This document shows, piece by piece, positions 38,383-47,138 of a stretch of DNA of 64,000 nucleotides. The notes under the pieces were generated by a model. That model searched no databases. It worked only from the letters and a program-made list of their open reading frames with translations, and was not told the origin of the DNA. Source of the DNA: Psychrobacter sp. (GTDB lineage: Bacteria > Pseudomonadota > Gammaproteobacteria > Pseudomonadales > Moraxellaceae); assembly GCA_029267175.1 (NCBI GenBank), contig JARIDJ010000076.1, positions 19,521 through 83,520 of the forward strand, given 5' to 3'. A program made the position numbers and the translations under genes. How positions within the stretch are numbered: the first letter of the stretch is position 1; each line of letters begins with the position of its first letter.

Positions 38383-39603
38383 ATGATCAGTCATTTAGCA
38401 GCTTCTGCGCGCACGCCAGATTTAGCCTTTATCTCGCAGCAGTTATTTACCGCTATTTTATGGGTCGATGAGTCGCTACATATTAAGTGGGTCAACGCTC
38501 AGGCAGAGCAGCTATTAGCTATCAGTTATAGTAGATTATTAGAGCAATCGGTACTGAATTTGCTAGCGCCAGAAGAGCTAAATAATCAACATATAGACTC
38601 CTTGATCAAATCGACTAATGCATTAACCTTGCCGCTGACGGAGCGCTTTTACCAAGCGCAGCAGTATCAGCAGCCTTTTATCACTCACGATCACACTATA
38701 AAATGCTCATCAAATCCTAGCGCGCCGCTATTGATAGACTATAGTGTCACGCCGGTCACTTATGAGAGCGAAAGTTACTTTATCGTTGAGATGTGGGGCA
38801 AAGACCGGCAAAGTCGTATCACTGATGAGCAGCGTCAGCAGCAACAATATAGTGTCGCCCGGCAAATGCTGCGCTCAGTCGCTCATGAGGTCAAAAACCC
38901 CTTAGCGGGTATCCGCGGTGCAGCGCAACTATTGCAGCGTCAGTTTAATAAGCTTAATGAACAAACGCTGAGTCAAAAACTACACACTTATAGCGATATT
39001 ATTGTCAACGAGACCGACCGCCTAACTGATTTAATCGGACAATTGCTAGGCTCCAATCAGCTCGCTAATTGGCAGACGCTCAATATTCATCAGCCACTAG
39101 AGCACGTTTTGACTTTAATGCTCAGCCAATATCCCAATATCATCTTACACCGCGATTACGATTTATCATTGCCAGAGCTAGAGGCGGATAGAGACCAGTT
39201 AATTCAGCTGTTTTTGAATCTAGTGAATAATGCGTGCGAATCTATGACTGAGTACGAAGAGCAGCTGTCTTTAGCAGACCAACGGCAAGCTTATTACCCA
39301 AAACTTACCGTTCAAACCCGTGTCGCGTTTCAGCACACTATAGGTCATCAGCAGCATAAGCAAGTACTGCAAATTAGCATTACCGATAATGGTAGCGGTA
39401 TTGATCCGGCATTTATTGAACAAATATTTTTCCCCATGGTTACTAGCCGCGCTGCTGGAACAGGTTTGGGCTTAGCGATTGTGCAAGATATCGTCAGCCG
39501 CCATAATAGTATGATTGAGGTCAGCTCAGCGCTCGATGAGGACGATAACCAAACTAGCTTTGTCCTCTACCTGCCTTTTGCGCAGCCTTTAGATCGTCAG
39601 TAG
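38383..39603 (+). CDS. ntrB: NtrB (GlnL), nitrogen-regulation sensor histidine kinase
   Basis: NtrB phosphorylates NtrC under nitrogen limitation and is controlled by PII. This cytoplasmic protein of about 406 residues has a PAS-type domain at residues 15-135. The HisKA phospho-acceptor is His168 in SVAHEVKNPLAGIRGAAQLL. The ATPase domain has NLVNNACESM, DNGSGID and TGLGLAIVQDIV. The frame opens at a TTG at 38353, but the ATG at 38383 has TAGG at good spacing and is chosen. It precedes ntrC by 93 bases on the same strand. No glnA lies upstream here; rimO is divergent. Confidence 0.94.
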   Translation: MISHLAASARTPDLAFISQQLFTAILWVDESLHIKWVNAQAEQLLAISYSRLLEQSVLNLLAPEELNNQHIDSLIKSTNALTLPLTERFYQAQQYQQPFITHDHTIKCSSNPSAPLLIDYSVTPVTYESESYFIVEMWGKDRQSRITDEQRQQQQYSVARQMLRSVAHEVKNPLAGIRGAAQLLQRQFNKLNEQTLSQKLHTYSDIIVNETDRLTDLIGQLLGSNQLANWQTLNIHQPLEHVLTLMLSQYPNIILHRDYDLSLPELEADRDQLIQLFLNLVNNACESMTEYEEQLSLADQRQAYYPKLTVQTRVAFQHTIGHQQHKQVLQISITDNGSGIDPAFIEQIFFPMVTSRAAGTGLGLAIVQDIVSRHNSMIEVSSALDEDDNQTSFVLYLPFAQPLDRQ

Positions 39604-39696
39604 ATACTGCTAGCTTATGCTACTATTATTTAAAGCGTACTATTTTGTATCACACCTTTGGGTATATCTTGATTCTATAGCACATTAGGCCTTTAT

Positions 39697-41385
39697 ATGA
39701 CTGTTGATAATAACTTGCAAGCTAGCTCGGTAACTACCATAGCGACCCTGTGGCTTATCGATGATGATGCCGCTTTACGTCTGGTATTAAATGATACTTT
39801 TAGCGATGCCAATCTAGAGGTAATTAGCTTTGTACAAGCCCAAGCGGCCTGGACTCGGCTCAATGATATCCTAGCGCAGCGCAAGTCAATATCGGCTTTA
39901 CCCGATGTCATCCTTACTGATATTCGTATGCCGATGATGGACGGACTCTCCTTTAGTGACTGGGTCAATAAGCATTTTCCTAAGCTGCCTATCGTTATTA
40001 TGACCGCGCACTCAGACCTTAGCTCAGCGATTAATAGCTACCAAGCAGGCGCTTTTGATTATCTACCCAAGCCTTTTGATTTGGACGACGCGGTAGCGCT
40101 TATTTATAAAGCTATTGGCTATTCTCCTAAACAAGCCGCTACTGACCATAAAACCACTACCACGCCCGCCGCTCAAGTCCCCATCAACCATAAGCCTCCT
40201 ATCGCTATAAAAAGCAGTCAGCAAACAGGTGATAAAGAGCCTAAAAAAAACGGCGCCGTTAGTATCGCTGATAAACAAACGAGCACTACCCCAAACGCTA
40301 TCATCGGTCAGTCGCCAGCGATGCAAACGGTATTTCGCGCTATTGGCCGCTTAGCGCACTCGCCCATTACCGTATTGATCACAGGCGAGTCAGGCACCGG
40401 CAAAGAGCTGGTCGCTAGCGCCTTACATCAAAGCTCTCCGCGCGCTAAGCAGTCCTTTATTGCGCTGAATATGGCGGCGATTCCACATGATTTAATTGAG
40501 TCAGAATTATTCGGTCACGAAAAAGGCGCTTTTACTGGTGCCACTACCCAGCGACAAGGACGCTTTGAGCAAGCTGATGGCGGTACGCTATTTTTGGATG
40601 AAATTGGCGATATGCCCTTTAGCACGCAAACGCGCCTGCTACGCGTCCTAGCGAATGGCGAGTTTTATCGCGTGGGCGGTCAACAGCCCATTAAGGTTGA
40701 TGTACGTATCATTGCCGCCACTCATCAAAACTTAGAGCAGTTGGTGCAGCAAGGCAAGTTCCGCGAAGATTTATTTTATCGGCTCAACGTTATTCGTTTG
40801 CCGCTACCGCCATTACGCGAGCGCTCGGATGATATTCCGGCGCTTACCCATCATTTTATGCAGCGGGCGGGCGAGCAGATGAATACCTCGGTCAAGCAAT
40901 TAAGCGTTGACGCTATGCATATGATGCAAGCCTTTGACTGGCGCGGTAATGTCAGACAATTAGAAAACGTTTGTCTTTGGCTGACAGTTATGGCTACAGG
41001 TGATACGGTAACGGTAGCAGATTTACCTCCTGAGCTACTAGCCGCTCGCGCTGTCAGTAATAATCAAACCCTGATTCGCTCAAATCGCGCTAAGCAAGTC
41101 GATAGCTTAGCTACTGAAGCACAACCCAATGCCGTGGTAGATAGCCAGCAAGCTATTAGCTGGCAACAAGCCTTAGCAGATTGGGCTGAACAAGCACTAC
41201 AAGCAGGTGAAACCGACATCCTACAACTAGCAGCGCCACAATTTGAACGGGTGCTTTTAATCGCAGCACTCAAGCAAAGTGGCGGCCGAAAAGTAGCGGC
41301 GGCTAACCTTTTGGGCTGGGGACGCAATACTTTAACTCGCAAAATGCAATTACTGGCTATAGAAGATATAGTTAATACACTTTAA
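39697..41385 (+). CDS. ntrC: NtrC (GlnG), sigma-54-dependent nitrogen response regulator
   Basis: NtrC activates sigma-54 promoters of nitrogen-assimilation genes. The 562-residue protein has a receiver domain with LIDDD and phospho-acceptor Asp75 in [12 protein letters not shown] Gln/Thr/Lys-rich linker of about 60 residues follows, longer than usual. The AAA+ domain holds Walker A GESGTGKE, the sigma-54-contacting GAFTGAT loop, and FLDEIGDMP. The C-terminal Fis-type helix-turn-helix is [22 protein letters not shown]. All catalytic motifs are present. It is the second gene of the ntrBC pair, and its 3' end abuts a dispersed repeat copy. Confidence 0.95.
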   Translation: MTVDNNLQASSVTTIATLWLIDDDAALRLVLNDTFSDANLEVISFVQAQAAWTRLNDILAQRKSISALPDVILTDIRMPMMDGLSFSDWVNKHFPKLPIVIMTAHSDLSSAINSYQAGAFDYLPKPFDLDDAVALIYKAIGYSPKQAATDHKTTTTPAAQVPINHKPPIAIKSSQQTGDKEPKKNGAVSIADKQTSTTPNAIIGQSPAMQTVFRAIGRLAHSPITVLITGESGTGKELVASALHQSSPRAKQSFIALNMAAIPHDLIESELFGHEKGAFTGATTQRQGRFEQADGGTLFLDEIGDMPFSTQTRLLRVLANGEFYRVGGQQPIKVDVRIIAATHQNLEQLVQQGKFREDLFYRLNVIRLPLPPLRERSDDIPALTHHFMQRAGEQMNTSVKQLSVDAMHMMQAFDWRGNVRQLENVCLWLTVMATGDTVTVADLPPELLAARAVSNNQTLIRSNRAKQVDSLATEAQPNAVVDSQQAISWQQALADWAEQALQAGETDILQLAAPQFERVLLIAALKQSGGRKVAAANLLGWGRNTLTRKMQLLAIEDIVNTL

Positions 41386-41392
41386 AACAGAT

Positions 41393-41511
41393 ACAGTGCT
41401 ACTGGGATAAATTTTGTGCAGCCTCTGTCAGCGTAGACACAGCAAGCAAGGAAAATTTGTACCAGTAGCACGGCACTATAAACGTATCGACTTTATTTCG
41501 ATTTGACTATA
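41393..41511 (-). repeat. Dispersed approximately 120-bp repeat, copy A (intact hairpin)
   Basis: This element just after ntrC contains an outer perfect 10-bp inverted repeat, GTGCTACTGG (41396-41405) with CCAGTAGCAC (41462-41471). An inner AAATTTT/AAAATTT pair follows after three mismatched bases. An adjacent tail reads TATAGTCAAATCGAAATAAA on the reverse strand. Its reverse complement aligns almost without gaps to 51574-51692. The hairpin could also serve as the ntrC terminator. I suspect a genome-wide repeat family of this genus, but that needs a search. Confidence 0.8.
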
Positions 41512-41656
41512 CTAAATAAAAAACAAGGTAGGACGATAAATGTTAGTTCTATAATTAAACCTTACTTAATCCCTTGATAAATCTAGCATTCCTATAAAAC
41601 AGCTAGAAAATATGAATAAATAATAGAAAAAATTTAAATTAATTTAAAAAAAGGGC

Positions 41657-41684
41657 TTGCCAAACTCTTTAAACTCTATATAAT
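41657..41684 (+). promoter_or_regulatory. Sigma-70-type promoter for tRNA-Leu
   Basis: TTGCCA (41657-41662) and a perfect TATAAT (41679-41684) are separated by 16 bases, about 90 bases before the tRNA. No other gene is downstream before the terminator. Confidence 0.7.
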
Positions 41685-41772
41685 AGCCAACCACTGAGAC
41701 GCACTACCGAATCAGTTATCTATCTATATGTCGTTTGAATTTAACCTCTAACGATGATAGAGTTTCGATAAT

Positions 41773-41857
41773 GGGGCTGTGGCGGAATTGGTAGACGCAC
41801 CAGATTTAGGTTCTGGCGCCGTAAGGTGTGAGAGTTCGAGTCTCTCCAGCCCCACCA
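41773..41857 (+). tRNA. tRNA-Leu (anticodon UAG)
   Basis: This is an 85-base type II tRNA with encoded CCA. The acceptor arm GGGGCTG pairs with CAGCCCC. The anticodon stem CCAGA/TCTGG encloses loop TTTAGGT with anticodon TAG, which reads CUN leucine codons. A variable arm (about 13 bases) and the TTCGAGT T-loop region are present. It is a single gene with its own promoter and terminator. Confidence 0.97.
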
Positions 41858-41893
41858 TTTTTCGATAGTACTTCTCAAACCAGATTCAACATT

Positions 41894-41921
41894 AAGCCTG
41901 CTTTTTAGCAGGTTTTTTTGT
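41894..41921 (+). terminator. Terminator after tRNA-Leu
   Basis: AAGCCTGCT, a TTTT loop and AGCAGGTTTTTTT form a compact GC-containing stem followed by seven T residues. Confidence 0.92.
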
Positions 41922-42049
41922 GTCTAGAGTTTGAGATTTGAACCATAATCCATAGAGCCTAAATAATAGCGTTAGCAAAGCCTTGCCTACCATAAATATG
42001 CCATACTACGCCCTGAGTATGAATACAATAAAACCTCTAGGTGAAATGA

Positions 42050-42562
42050 ATGAGTAAAGGGTTATGGGTCGTTATAGGCTTACTAGTATTGGCTTTAGCT
42101 TGGCTGGTAAGTGTGAAGGTTTTATATAAAGCTGATAGCTCGCTCGATGCTACTTCAGCGGCTAATACTAAAGTGATGATGAGCTTAGATAAGTTTAGCG
42201 GTTATCATCATGATGCAGACATCCTCTTAAAAGAGCTAACAAAGCTTAGATCAGATACGCAAATTGCTATTGAGTCTAAAGATACTAAGCTATTGGCACG
42301 AGTTATCAATAATAGCTACCGCGTGATGGATAATATCAATATTAACCGTCTGCCCACTATCAAGCCCTTTGAGGTTTGCGACGAGGCTTTAGATAGCCTG
42401 AGTCGCTACGCCACTAGTGCCAAAACTTATTATGCTAACCCTAACGATACCGATGTGACTAACGTTGATAAGTTACAACAACACTTCGATAGCAAGTTTA
42501 CTGCCTGTCAAAGCATCGTTAATGATAAGCCGGTCGAAGCGCTATATCAGGATTATCAATAA
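42050..42562 (+). CDS. Membrane-anchored helical protein of unknown function
   Basis: This 170-residue protein has one N-terminal transmembrane helix (residues 4-26) and a soluble, mostly helical domain that is probably periplasmic. The domain has two cysteines (in EVCDEAL and FTACQSI) that could form a disulfide. The ribosome site AGGTGA lies close to the ATG. No family is recognised. The gene converges with a Ser/Thr kinase gene only 19 bases away and follows tRNA-Leu. A link to the kinase is positional only. Confidence 0.72.
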   Translation: MSKGLWVVIGLLVLALAWLVSVKVLYKADSSLDATSAANTKVMMSLDKFSGYHHDADILLKELTKLRSDTQIAIESKDTKLLARVINNSYRVMDNININRLPTIKPFEVCDEALDSLSRYATSAKTYYANPNDTDVTNVDKLQQHFDSKFTACQSIVNDKPVEALYQDYQ

Positions 42563-42581
42563 CTGTAAGTTTAATAGCGCT

Positions 42582-43532
42582 TTATCTAACGTTCAATGTC
42601 TGTAAATCTGTTACTAGCTGCTGCATACTTTGATATCTATTTTGCAGCTGCTTTGCCAATGCTTTATTTATAATTGTCTGATAGCATTGATACTGTTTCG
42701 GTAGTTTGGCTACTGGCTGTTGGCAATGCTGCATAGCCCATTGTTGTAAACTAGCGCTTTTTGCTGAATCAATGATAAAAGGTCTTTTGCCTAGCAATAT
42801 CTCATATAGCATAATGCCAAAAGCATAAATATCGCTTTGTAGTGTAGCGCCCTGTCCTTGCCAACGTTCAGGGGCTAGATAAGCAGGCGTGCCAGCATTA
42901 TTTCCAGAGTTATTTCTATGGTTATTATTAGCTTCAATTGGCTGTGCTAAAGCAAAATCGGTCAGCAGCAAACCGTAATCGGGACTCATTAAGATATTGC
43001 TTGGTTTAATATCATTATGTAGCCAACCACTACGATGTAAATTAGCTAATAGCTGCGCCGACTGCACTATAAATTGATGTTTTTGCTCATGAGTTAAAGG
43101 CTGCTTTAGATATTTTGCGAGACTACCATGCCAATAATAAGGCATCACTAACAAGGTCAATAGCTGCTCTTGCGCTAAAACCTTTAGATGCAGGTTTTTA
43201 AAAGCCAACAACAGCGGTGCCATAGTGTTTGCCTGCATATTCTGCCAATTATTTAGTGCTATTAAAACTGCTATTTCATGCTGCAACGAGGTTAAATTTG
43301 ATGAATGATCAGTATTGACTTGCCATTTAACCATCACTTGCCCAAATTGACTATGAATAGCGCGCGTTAATCCTTGATAAATACTGGTCTCGCTATTTTG
43401 TTGACTGATACGCTGATGAGCTATGGCTTGATAGCCTAATTGCGTAAGCTTGTGGGTGATGCTAGGCAAGAGCTTATCCGCTCGTTGCTGCAAGCTTTTC
43501 TTGTTTAAGATATGACTTTCACCCTCTTTCAT
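42582..43532 (-). CDS. Soluble Hanks-type serine/threonine protein kinase
   Basis: This 316-residue protein is essentially a kinase domain. Lys69 lies in VMVKWQ and the helix-C Glu86 in HEIAVL. The catalytic loop is WLHNDIKPSNILM (Asp174, Asn179). The metal site is TDFALAQ (Asp192, with Ala for Gly in DFG), and GTPAYLAPERW is the activation-segment end. SDIYAFGIMLYEILLGKRPF follows. No transmembrane or sensor domain is present. HND replaces the usual HRD, so it would not be an RD kinase. The substrate is unknown; the neighbouring hypothetical protein and the DUF815 ATPase are positional candidates only. Confidence 0.9.
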   Translation of the reverse strand: MKEGESHILNKKSLQQRADKLLPSITHKLTQLGYQAIAHQRISQQNSETSIYQGLTRAIHSQFGQVMVKWQVNTDHSSNLTSLQHEIAVLIALNNWQNMQANTMAPLLLAFKNLHLKVLAQEQLLTLLVMPYYWHGSLAKYLKQPLTHEQKHQFIVQSAQLLANLHRSGWLHNDIKPSNILMSPDYGLLLTDFALAQPIEANNNHRNNSGNNAGTPAYLAPERWQGQGATLQSDIYAFGIMLYEILLGKRPFIIDSAKSASLQQWAMQHCQQPVAKLPKQYQCYQTIINKALAKQLQNRYQSMQQLVTDLQTLNVR

Positions 43533-43675
43533 AGTAAAGTAATGCCTTTATCGTATTGCTATATGGTCAGTTCAAAGTAAAATTGTTACGAAATTAAGCG
43601 CGCTACTGGTATATCACTTTTATAGTGAATCGACTATAGTCTATCTTACATTTAATCCTAACTATTAGAATAACT

Positions 43676-44635
43676 ATGTCTGAATTAAATCCCTCCGCTC
43701 AGTACGCCCTACCCGAAGCGCTGCTATCCCTACTCGGCCAATACCTGCAAGAGCGAGTCACGCCCAAGATTAAAATAGATCCTGAGCAGTTGGCTTATCG
43801 CTGGGTCGGTGGTCGCAGCGGACATCTAGAGCCGCTCTCAGTAAATCTGTTTTTAAGCTTGGATGATCTGCAAGGTATTGAGACACAAAAGTCAAAACTT
43901 ATTGAAAACACTCGCCAGTTTCTTAAAGGCTATCCGGCCAATCATGTGCTCATGACCGGTACTCGCGGCGCGGGCAAATCCTCACTGATACGCGCTTTAT
44001 TAAAAGAGTATCACTCTGAGGGGCTACGGATTATTGAGATTGCGCGTGATGATCTGCAAGTCTTAGATAAGATTCGCGCCGCTATCAATGAGCTGCCGAC
44101 TGATAGCCATTGCCGCTATGTCGTCTACTGCGATGATTTGGCTTTTAACGGACAAGATGAGAGTTATCGCACCCTAAAAAGCGTATTAGATGGCGCGCTG
44201 GACTCTGAGCAAGATAAGCTACTGGTTTATGCCACTAGTAATCGTCGCCATTTGCTGCCGCAGCTTATGAAGGACAATCTAGATATTTATAATGGGCAAA
44301 CCGATGAGGTTAACCCTTATGAGACTATCGATGAGACGGTGTCGTTATCGGATCGCTTTGGCCTATGGCTATCATTTTATCCGATGAATCAGCAAACCTA
44401 TTTGCACATTGTACAGCACTATTTAAGCTTATCTAATTCCTCAGCACTAGCAGAGAGCAACACTAGTAGTAGTAGCGAAAATAATCTAATAAACGCAGAT
44501 TTAGCTGATGATATTCGAGCGGCGGCGCTGCGCTGGGCGTCAGAACGTGGTGGCCGCTCCGGCCGCGTAGCTTATCAATTTAGTCGCTATTGGCAAGGCA
44601 AAGCTCAATTAGATGCAGCGGATAGTAAGCTTTAG
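43676..44635 (+). CDS. DUF815-family AAA+ ATPase
   Basis: This 319-residue AAA-type ATPase has Walker A MTGTRGAGKSSLI, Walker B YVVYCDDLAF and a sensor-1-like LVYATSNRRHLLP. The pattern LQGIETQKSKLIENTRQFL before Walker A is typical of DUF815 proteins, whose function is not established. It is divergent from the kinase gene by about 140 bases. Its stop codon overlaps that of the converging RNase Z gene. A loader or remodelling role would be inference from the AAA+ fold only. Confidence 0.88.
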   Translation: MSELNPSAQYALPEALLSLLGQYLQERVTPKIKIDPEQLAYRWVGGRSGHLEPLSVNLFLSLDDLQGIETQKSKLIENTRQFLKGYPANHVLMTGTRGAGKSSLIRALLKEYHSEGLRIIEIARDDLQVLDKIRAAINELPTDSHCRYVVYCDDLAFNGQDESYRTLKSVLDGALDSEQDKLLVYATSNRRHLLPQLMKDNLDIYNGQTDEVNPYETIDETVSLSDRFGLWLSFYPMNQQTYLHIVQHYLSLSNSSALAESNTSSSSENNLINADLADDIRAAALRWASERGGRSGRVAYQFSRYWQGKAQLDAADSKL

Positions 44636-45783
44636 CCTTTGCGTGCTGAGCCTATATAGTCAACTTTATTGTCTGCGCCATTGACTCTATATTGGGCAAA
44701 ATCCTCTGCTAACCACAAATTACCCTGATAGACGCTTTTAGCCTCTTTTCGAATATGACCCATATTAGCAGTACGGCTCTGCGGTTCATCAAAGCTTTGA
44801 TAACGAGCGCTAAAATGGGTCAATATAAGATTATTAACCTCACTTTTCTCAGCAAACTGCGCGATTTTCTCAGCGCTACTATGCATCGGATCAAAATTAG
44901 TATTTAGCCTTGTTATTTTGCTTTGAATATTAGCTAACACATCAGTCGTATAAGTGGCTTCATGTATGAGCAGATTAGTGTCTTTTACAGCCGCGCTTAA
45001 GCAAGTCGGCGTATCATTATCGCCAGCGACCACTATGCGCGTACGCCGCTTATTATCATGCACATAGTCGGCAGACAGTAGCCGCTGCCCTGCATCGGTG
45101 TAGACATCTTGACCTTGTTGCAGCTCGCCCCATAGTTTACTTGGCGTGATACCTTGAGACTTTAATTTATCAGTATTTAAGACTCGCTGACTAATAGTTT
45201 GCGTGATAGCAAAAGCGTGCGAAGGTACTCGGTGCGACAGCTTAGTGATATCGATAGCTAGGCTATGCTGATTATCTAGTGTTAGGGTTAGTTGGTGCTC
45301 AGTGCTCTCATTACTGGCTTTTTTATTAACACTACTTTGCTTATGCTTATAAGCGCTTGGATTTTTATTAGCCAAAATATCTTCTATCGCTATAAAGTCG
45401 ATAGCAAAAGACAAATGCAATTCGGTGGTAGATTTTATGGCTTCAAGATAAGCAGCAATCGCTTGTGGGGCGATAATAGTCAGCGGCGTAGTACGTCCAG
45501 ACATAGCCGCACTAGCAAGCAGACCTGGCAGGCCATAACAATGATCGCCATGCACATGAGTGATAGCAATGGCTAGTAGCTGATGCAGCGACAGCTTAGT
45601 GCGTAGCAGTTGCTGCTGCGTGCCTTCGCCGCAATCTATCAAAACCCAAGGCCGACCCTTTTTATTTTGCTGAGCGTTTTTGAGATCTTGATAAGGATTG
45701 AGACATTCGACAGCTAAGGCGGTGACATTGCGCTGCTTGGTAGGAACGCCAGCTGAAGTACCCAAGAAGGTCAGTTGTAGCAT
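44632..45783 (-). CDS. rnz: Ribonuclease Z (tRNA 3' endonuclease)
   Basis: RNase Z is a zinc beta-lactamase-fold nuclease that trims tRNA 3' trailers. The 383-residue protein shows LTFLGTSAGVPT, IDCGEGTQQQLL and the metal-binding THVHGDHCYGLPGLL. VVAGDNDT, IHEATY and THFSARY follow, the full short-form RNase Z signature. It is longer than the typical 305-330 residues because of an insertion of about 40 residues (Lys/Ser/Asn-rich) in the middle. AAGGA precedes the ATG. Both tRNAs in this window encode CCA, so its precise role here may be limited to trailers without CCA. Confidence 0.94.
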   Translation of the reverse strand: MLQLTFLGTSAGVPTKQRNVTALAVECLNPYQDLKNAQQNKKGRPWVLIDCGEGTQQQLLRTKLSLHQLLAIAITHVHGDHCYGLPGLLASAAMSGRTTPLTIIAPQAIAAYLEAIKSTTELHLSFAIDFIAIEDILANKNPSAYKHKQSSVNKKASNESTEHQLTLTLDNQHSLAIDITKLSHRVPSHAFAITQTISQRVLNTDKLKSQGITPSKLWGELQQGQDVYTDAGQRLLSADYVHDNKRRTRIVVAGDNDTPTCLSAAVKDTNLLIHEATYTTDVLANIQSKITRLNTNFDPMHSSAEKIAQFAEKSEVNNLILTHFSARYQSFDEPQSRTANMGHIRKEAKSVYQGNLWLAEDFAQYRVNGADNKVDYIGSARKG

Positions 45784-45848
45784 GATTATGAGTCCTTATA
45801 TAAACTGACACACCCACTAAAAAGCGATAAAAACTGCTGTCAAATAAA

Positions 45849-46076
45849 CTAAGGCAGTTGACAGATAATAGTACGCTTGCCCTTTATAACCTGACCGCCA
45901 CTGGCATAGCATTCGTTTGCCATATTGGACTCGTAGGATTTCCAGCCCCCATAAAAACTGGCTATGCATAATAGCGCAACTAGTAATTTTTGCCCCCAAG
46001 ATTTGATAGATATCGGTTGCTGCTCAATACTCTGCTCATCAAAAGGCTCATTGTTTAGTTTTTTTGGATCGCTCAT
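45849..46076 (-). CDS. Small single-span membrane protein, unknown
   Basis: This 75-residue protein has a polar, acidic N-terminus of about 28 residues and one transmembrane helix near LLVALLCIASFYGGW. A short tail carries two cysteines (NECYASGG and IICQLP). AAGGTT precedes the ATG at good spacing. The tail resembles small Moraxellaceae membrane proteins of unknown role. It lies between rnz and a GST gene on the same strand, possibly co-transcribed with rnz. Confidence 0.65.
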   Translation of the reverse strand: MSDPKKLNNEPFDEQSIEQQPISIKSWGQKLLVALLCIASFYGGWKSYESNMANECYASGGQVIKGKRTIICQLP

Positions 46077-46165
46077 AGGATAACCTTATATTAGGGTATG
46101 GGGCTTGTTACGGATATAAAATATTCATAGCAGCAAGTAGTATAGAGGTGTAGTAGTATAGCAAT

Positions 46166-46205
46166 AAGGGCATGTCATCGATGAAATTTTCGATAACACG
46201 CCCTT
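46166..46205 (-). terminator. Hairpin after the GST gene (G-U pairs set its strand)
   Basis: The 16-base arms 46166-46181 and 46190-46205 pair fully in reverse-strand RNA, using two G-U wobbles; on the forward strand these become A-C mismatches. It lies about 45 bases past the GST stop. The following bases are only moderately T-rich, so it may be a terminator or an RNA-stabilising stem. Confidence 0.65.
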
Positions 46206-46249
46206 AGGTATTTATAGGATGATTAAAGTTGCAAAGCTAGTCGTTTGTT

Positions 46250-46918
46250 TTAAAAACTGACGCGTCCGCCCTTCTCTACGGCTTGCTTAAAGGCTGGACG
46301 TTCCTCACAGCGCTTGAGCCAGTTAAGAATATTGGCGTATTTTTTTCTATTTAAACCTTCCCCTGCATTAGCCCCTAATACCGCTAAATGCATCTGAATA
46401 TCAGCGGCGCTAAACTCGCTCCCTGCAAACCAGCGCTTATCTTCTAAATGCTTCTCCATCATCTTTAGCATGGGCTCTAAACTTGAGCTGATCATGCTTT
46501 TTTCGACTTGACCTTGAATCTTTTTGCTAATAGGCTTGATCAGCATGGGAGATTGTTCAACCACCTTAGTAAATACTAGGCGCATAACCAGCGGCGGCAT
46601 TAATGAAGCCTCAGCGAAATGTAGCCAAAAGGTATAATTCTCCCAAGCACTTTCATTATCATCAGCAGGCTTAAACTTCTGCTCTGAATCATAATGCTTA
46701 ATTAGATATTCGATAATAAATCCCGACTCTAATAACGGGCGACCATCCACCTCCAATATTGGCGCGTGTCCTAGCGGATGCACCTCCTTTAGACTATCTG
46801 GAGCGCGGTAAGCCTTATTACGATCATAACAAGTCAGCTGATAGTCTACTGCCAACTCCTCTAACAGCCATAAGATACGAAACGAGCGAGAGTTTTCTAA
46901 ATGATGAAGATGTAGCAT
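46250..46918 (-). CDS. Glutathione S-transferase family protein
   Basis: This 222-residue cytosolic GST has an N-terminal thioredoxin-like domain. The early HLENSRSFRILWLLEEL carries the catalytic-region Ser. LGHAPILEVDGRPLLESGFIIEYL contains the cis-Pro and the glutathione-binding Glu-Ser pair. The helical C-domain includes AGSEFSAADIQMHLAVLGA. AGGA precedes the ATG. The electrophile is unknown. It stands apart from the rarD-like gene by 220 bases and is probably monocistronic. Confidence 0.9.
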   Translation of the reverse strand: MLHLHHLENSRSFRILWLLEELAVDYQLTCYDRNKAYRAPDSLKEVHPLGHAPILEVDGRPLLESGFIIEYLIKHYDSEQKFKPADDNESAWENYTFWLHFAEASLMPPLVMRLVFTKVVEQSPMLIKPISKKIQGQVEKSMISSSLEPMLKMMEKHLEDKRWFAGSEFSAADIQMHLAVLGANAGEGLNRKKYANILNWLKRCEERPAFKQAVEKGGRVSF

Positions 46919-47138
46919 AGAGTATCCTAATATAAAATGTCTGTGAGTAAAAATAACCGCTAGCTTTAGTTAAGTAAACTATCACGTTGAGGGTTATAAA
47001 TGAAAGTGGTGTTAATAATAGTTAGATTATTTCATTTATAGCTCGTCTTTACCTACTGTCAGTTACCAAAAATAATATCTTAGTAGTCAATATAAACTTT
47101 GGGATCTGATTAAACTCGCTTATTAGCTAAACTGCCTT

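Noticed and set aside
45292-45576. Forward 94-residue frame inside rnz
   Set aside because: Antisense to the middle of the RNase Z gene, which has complete catalytic motifs.
45817-45999. Alternative reverse frame overlapping the 75-residue membrane protein
   Set aside because: The frame at 45849-46076 has the ribosome site and a sensible single-span protein.
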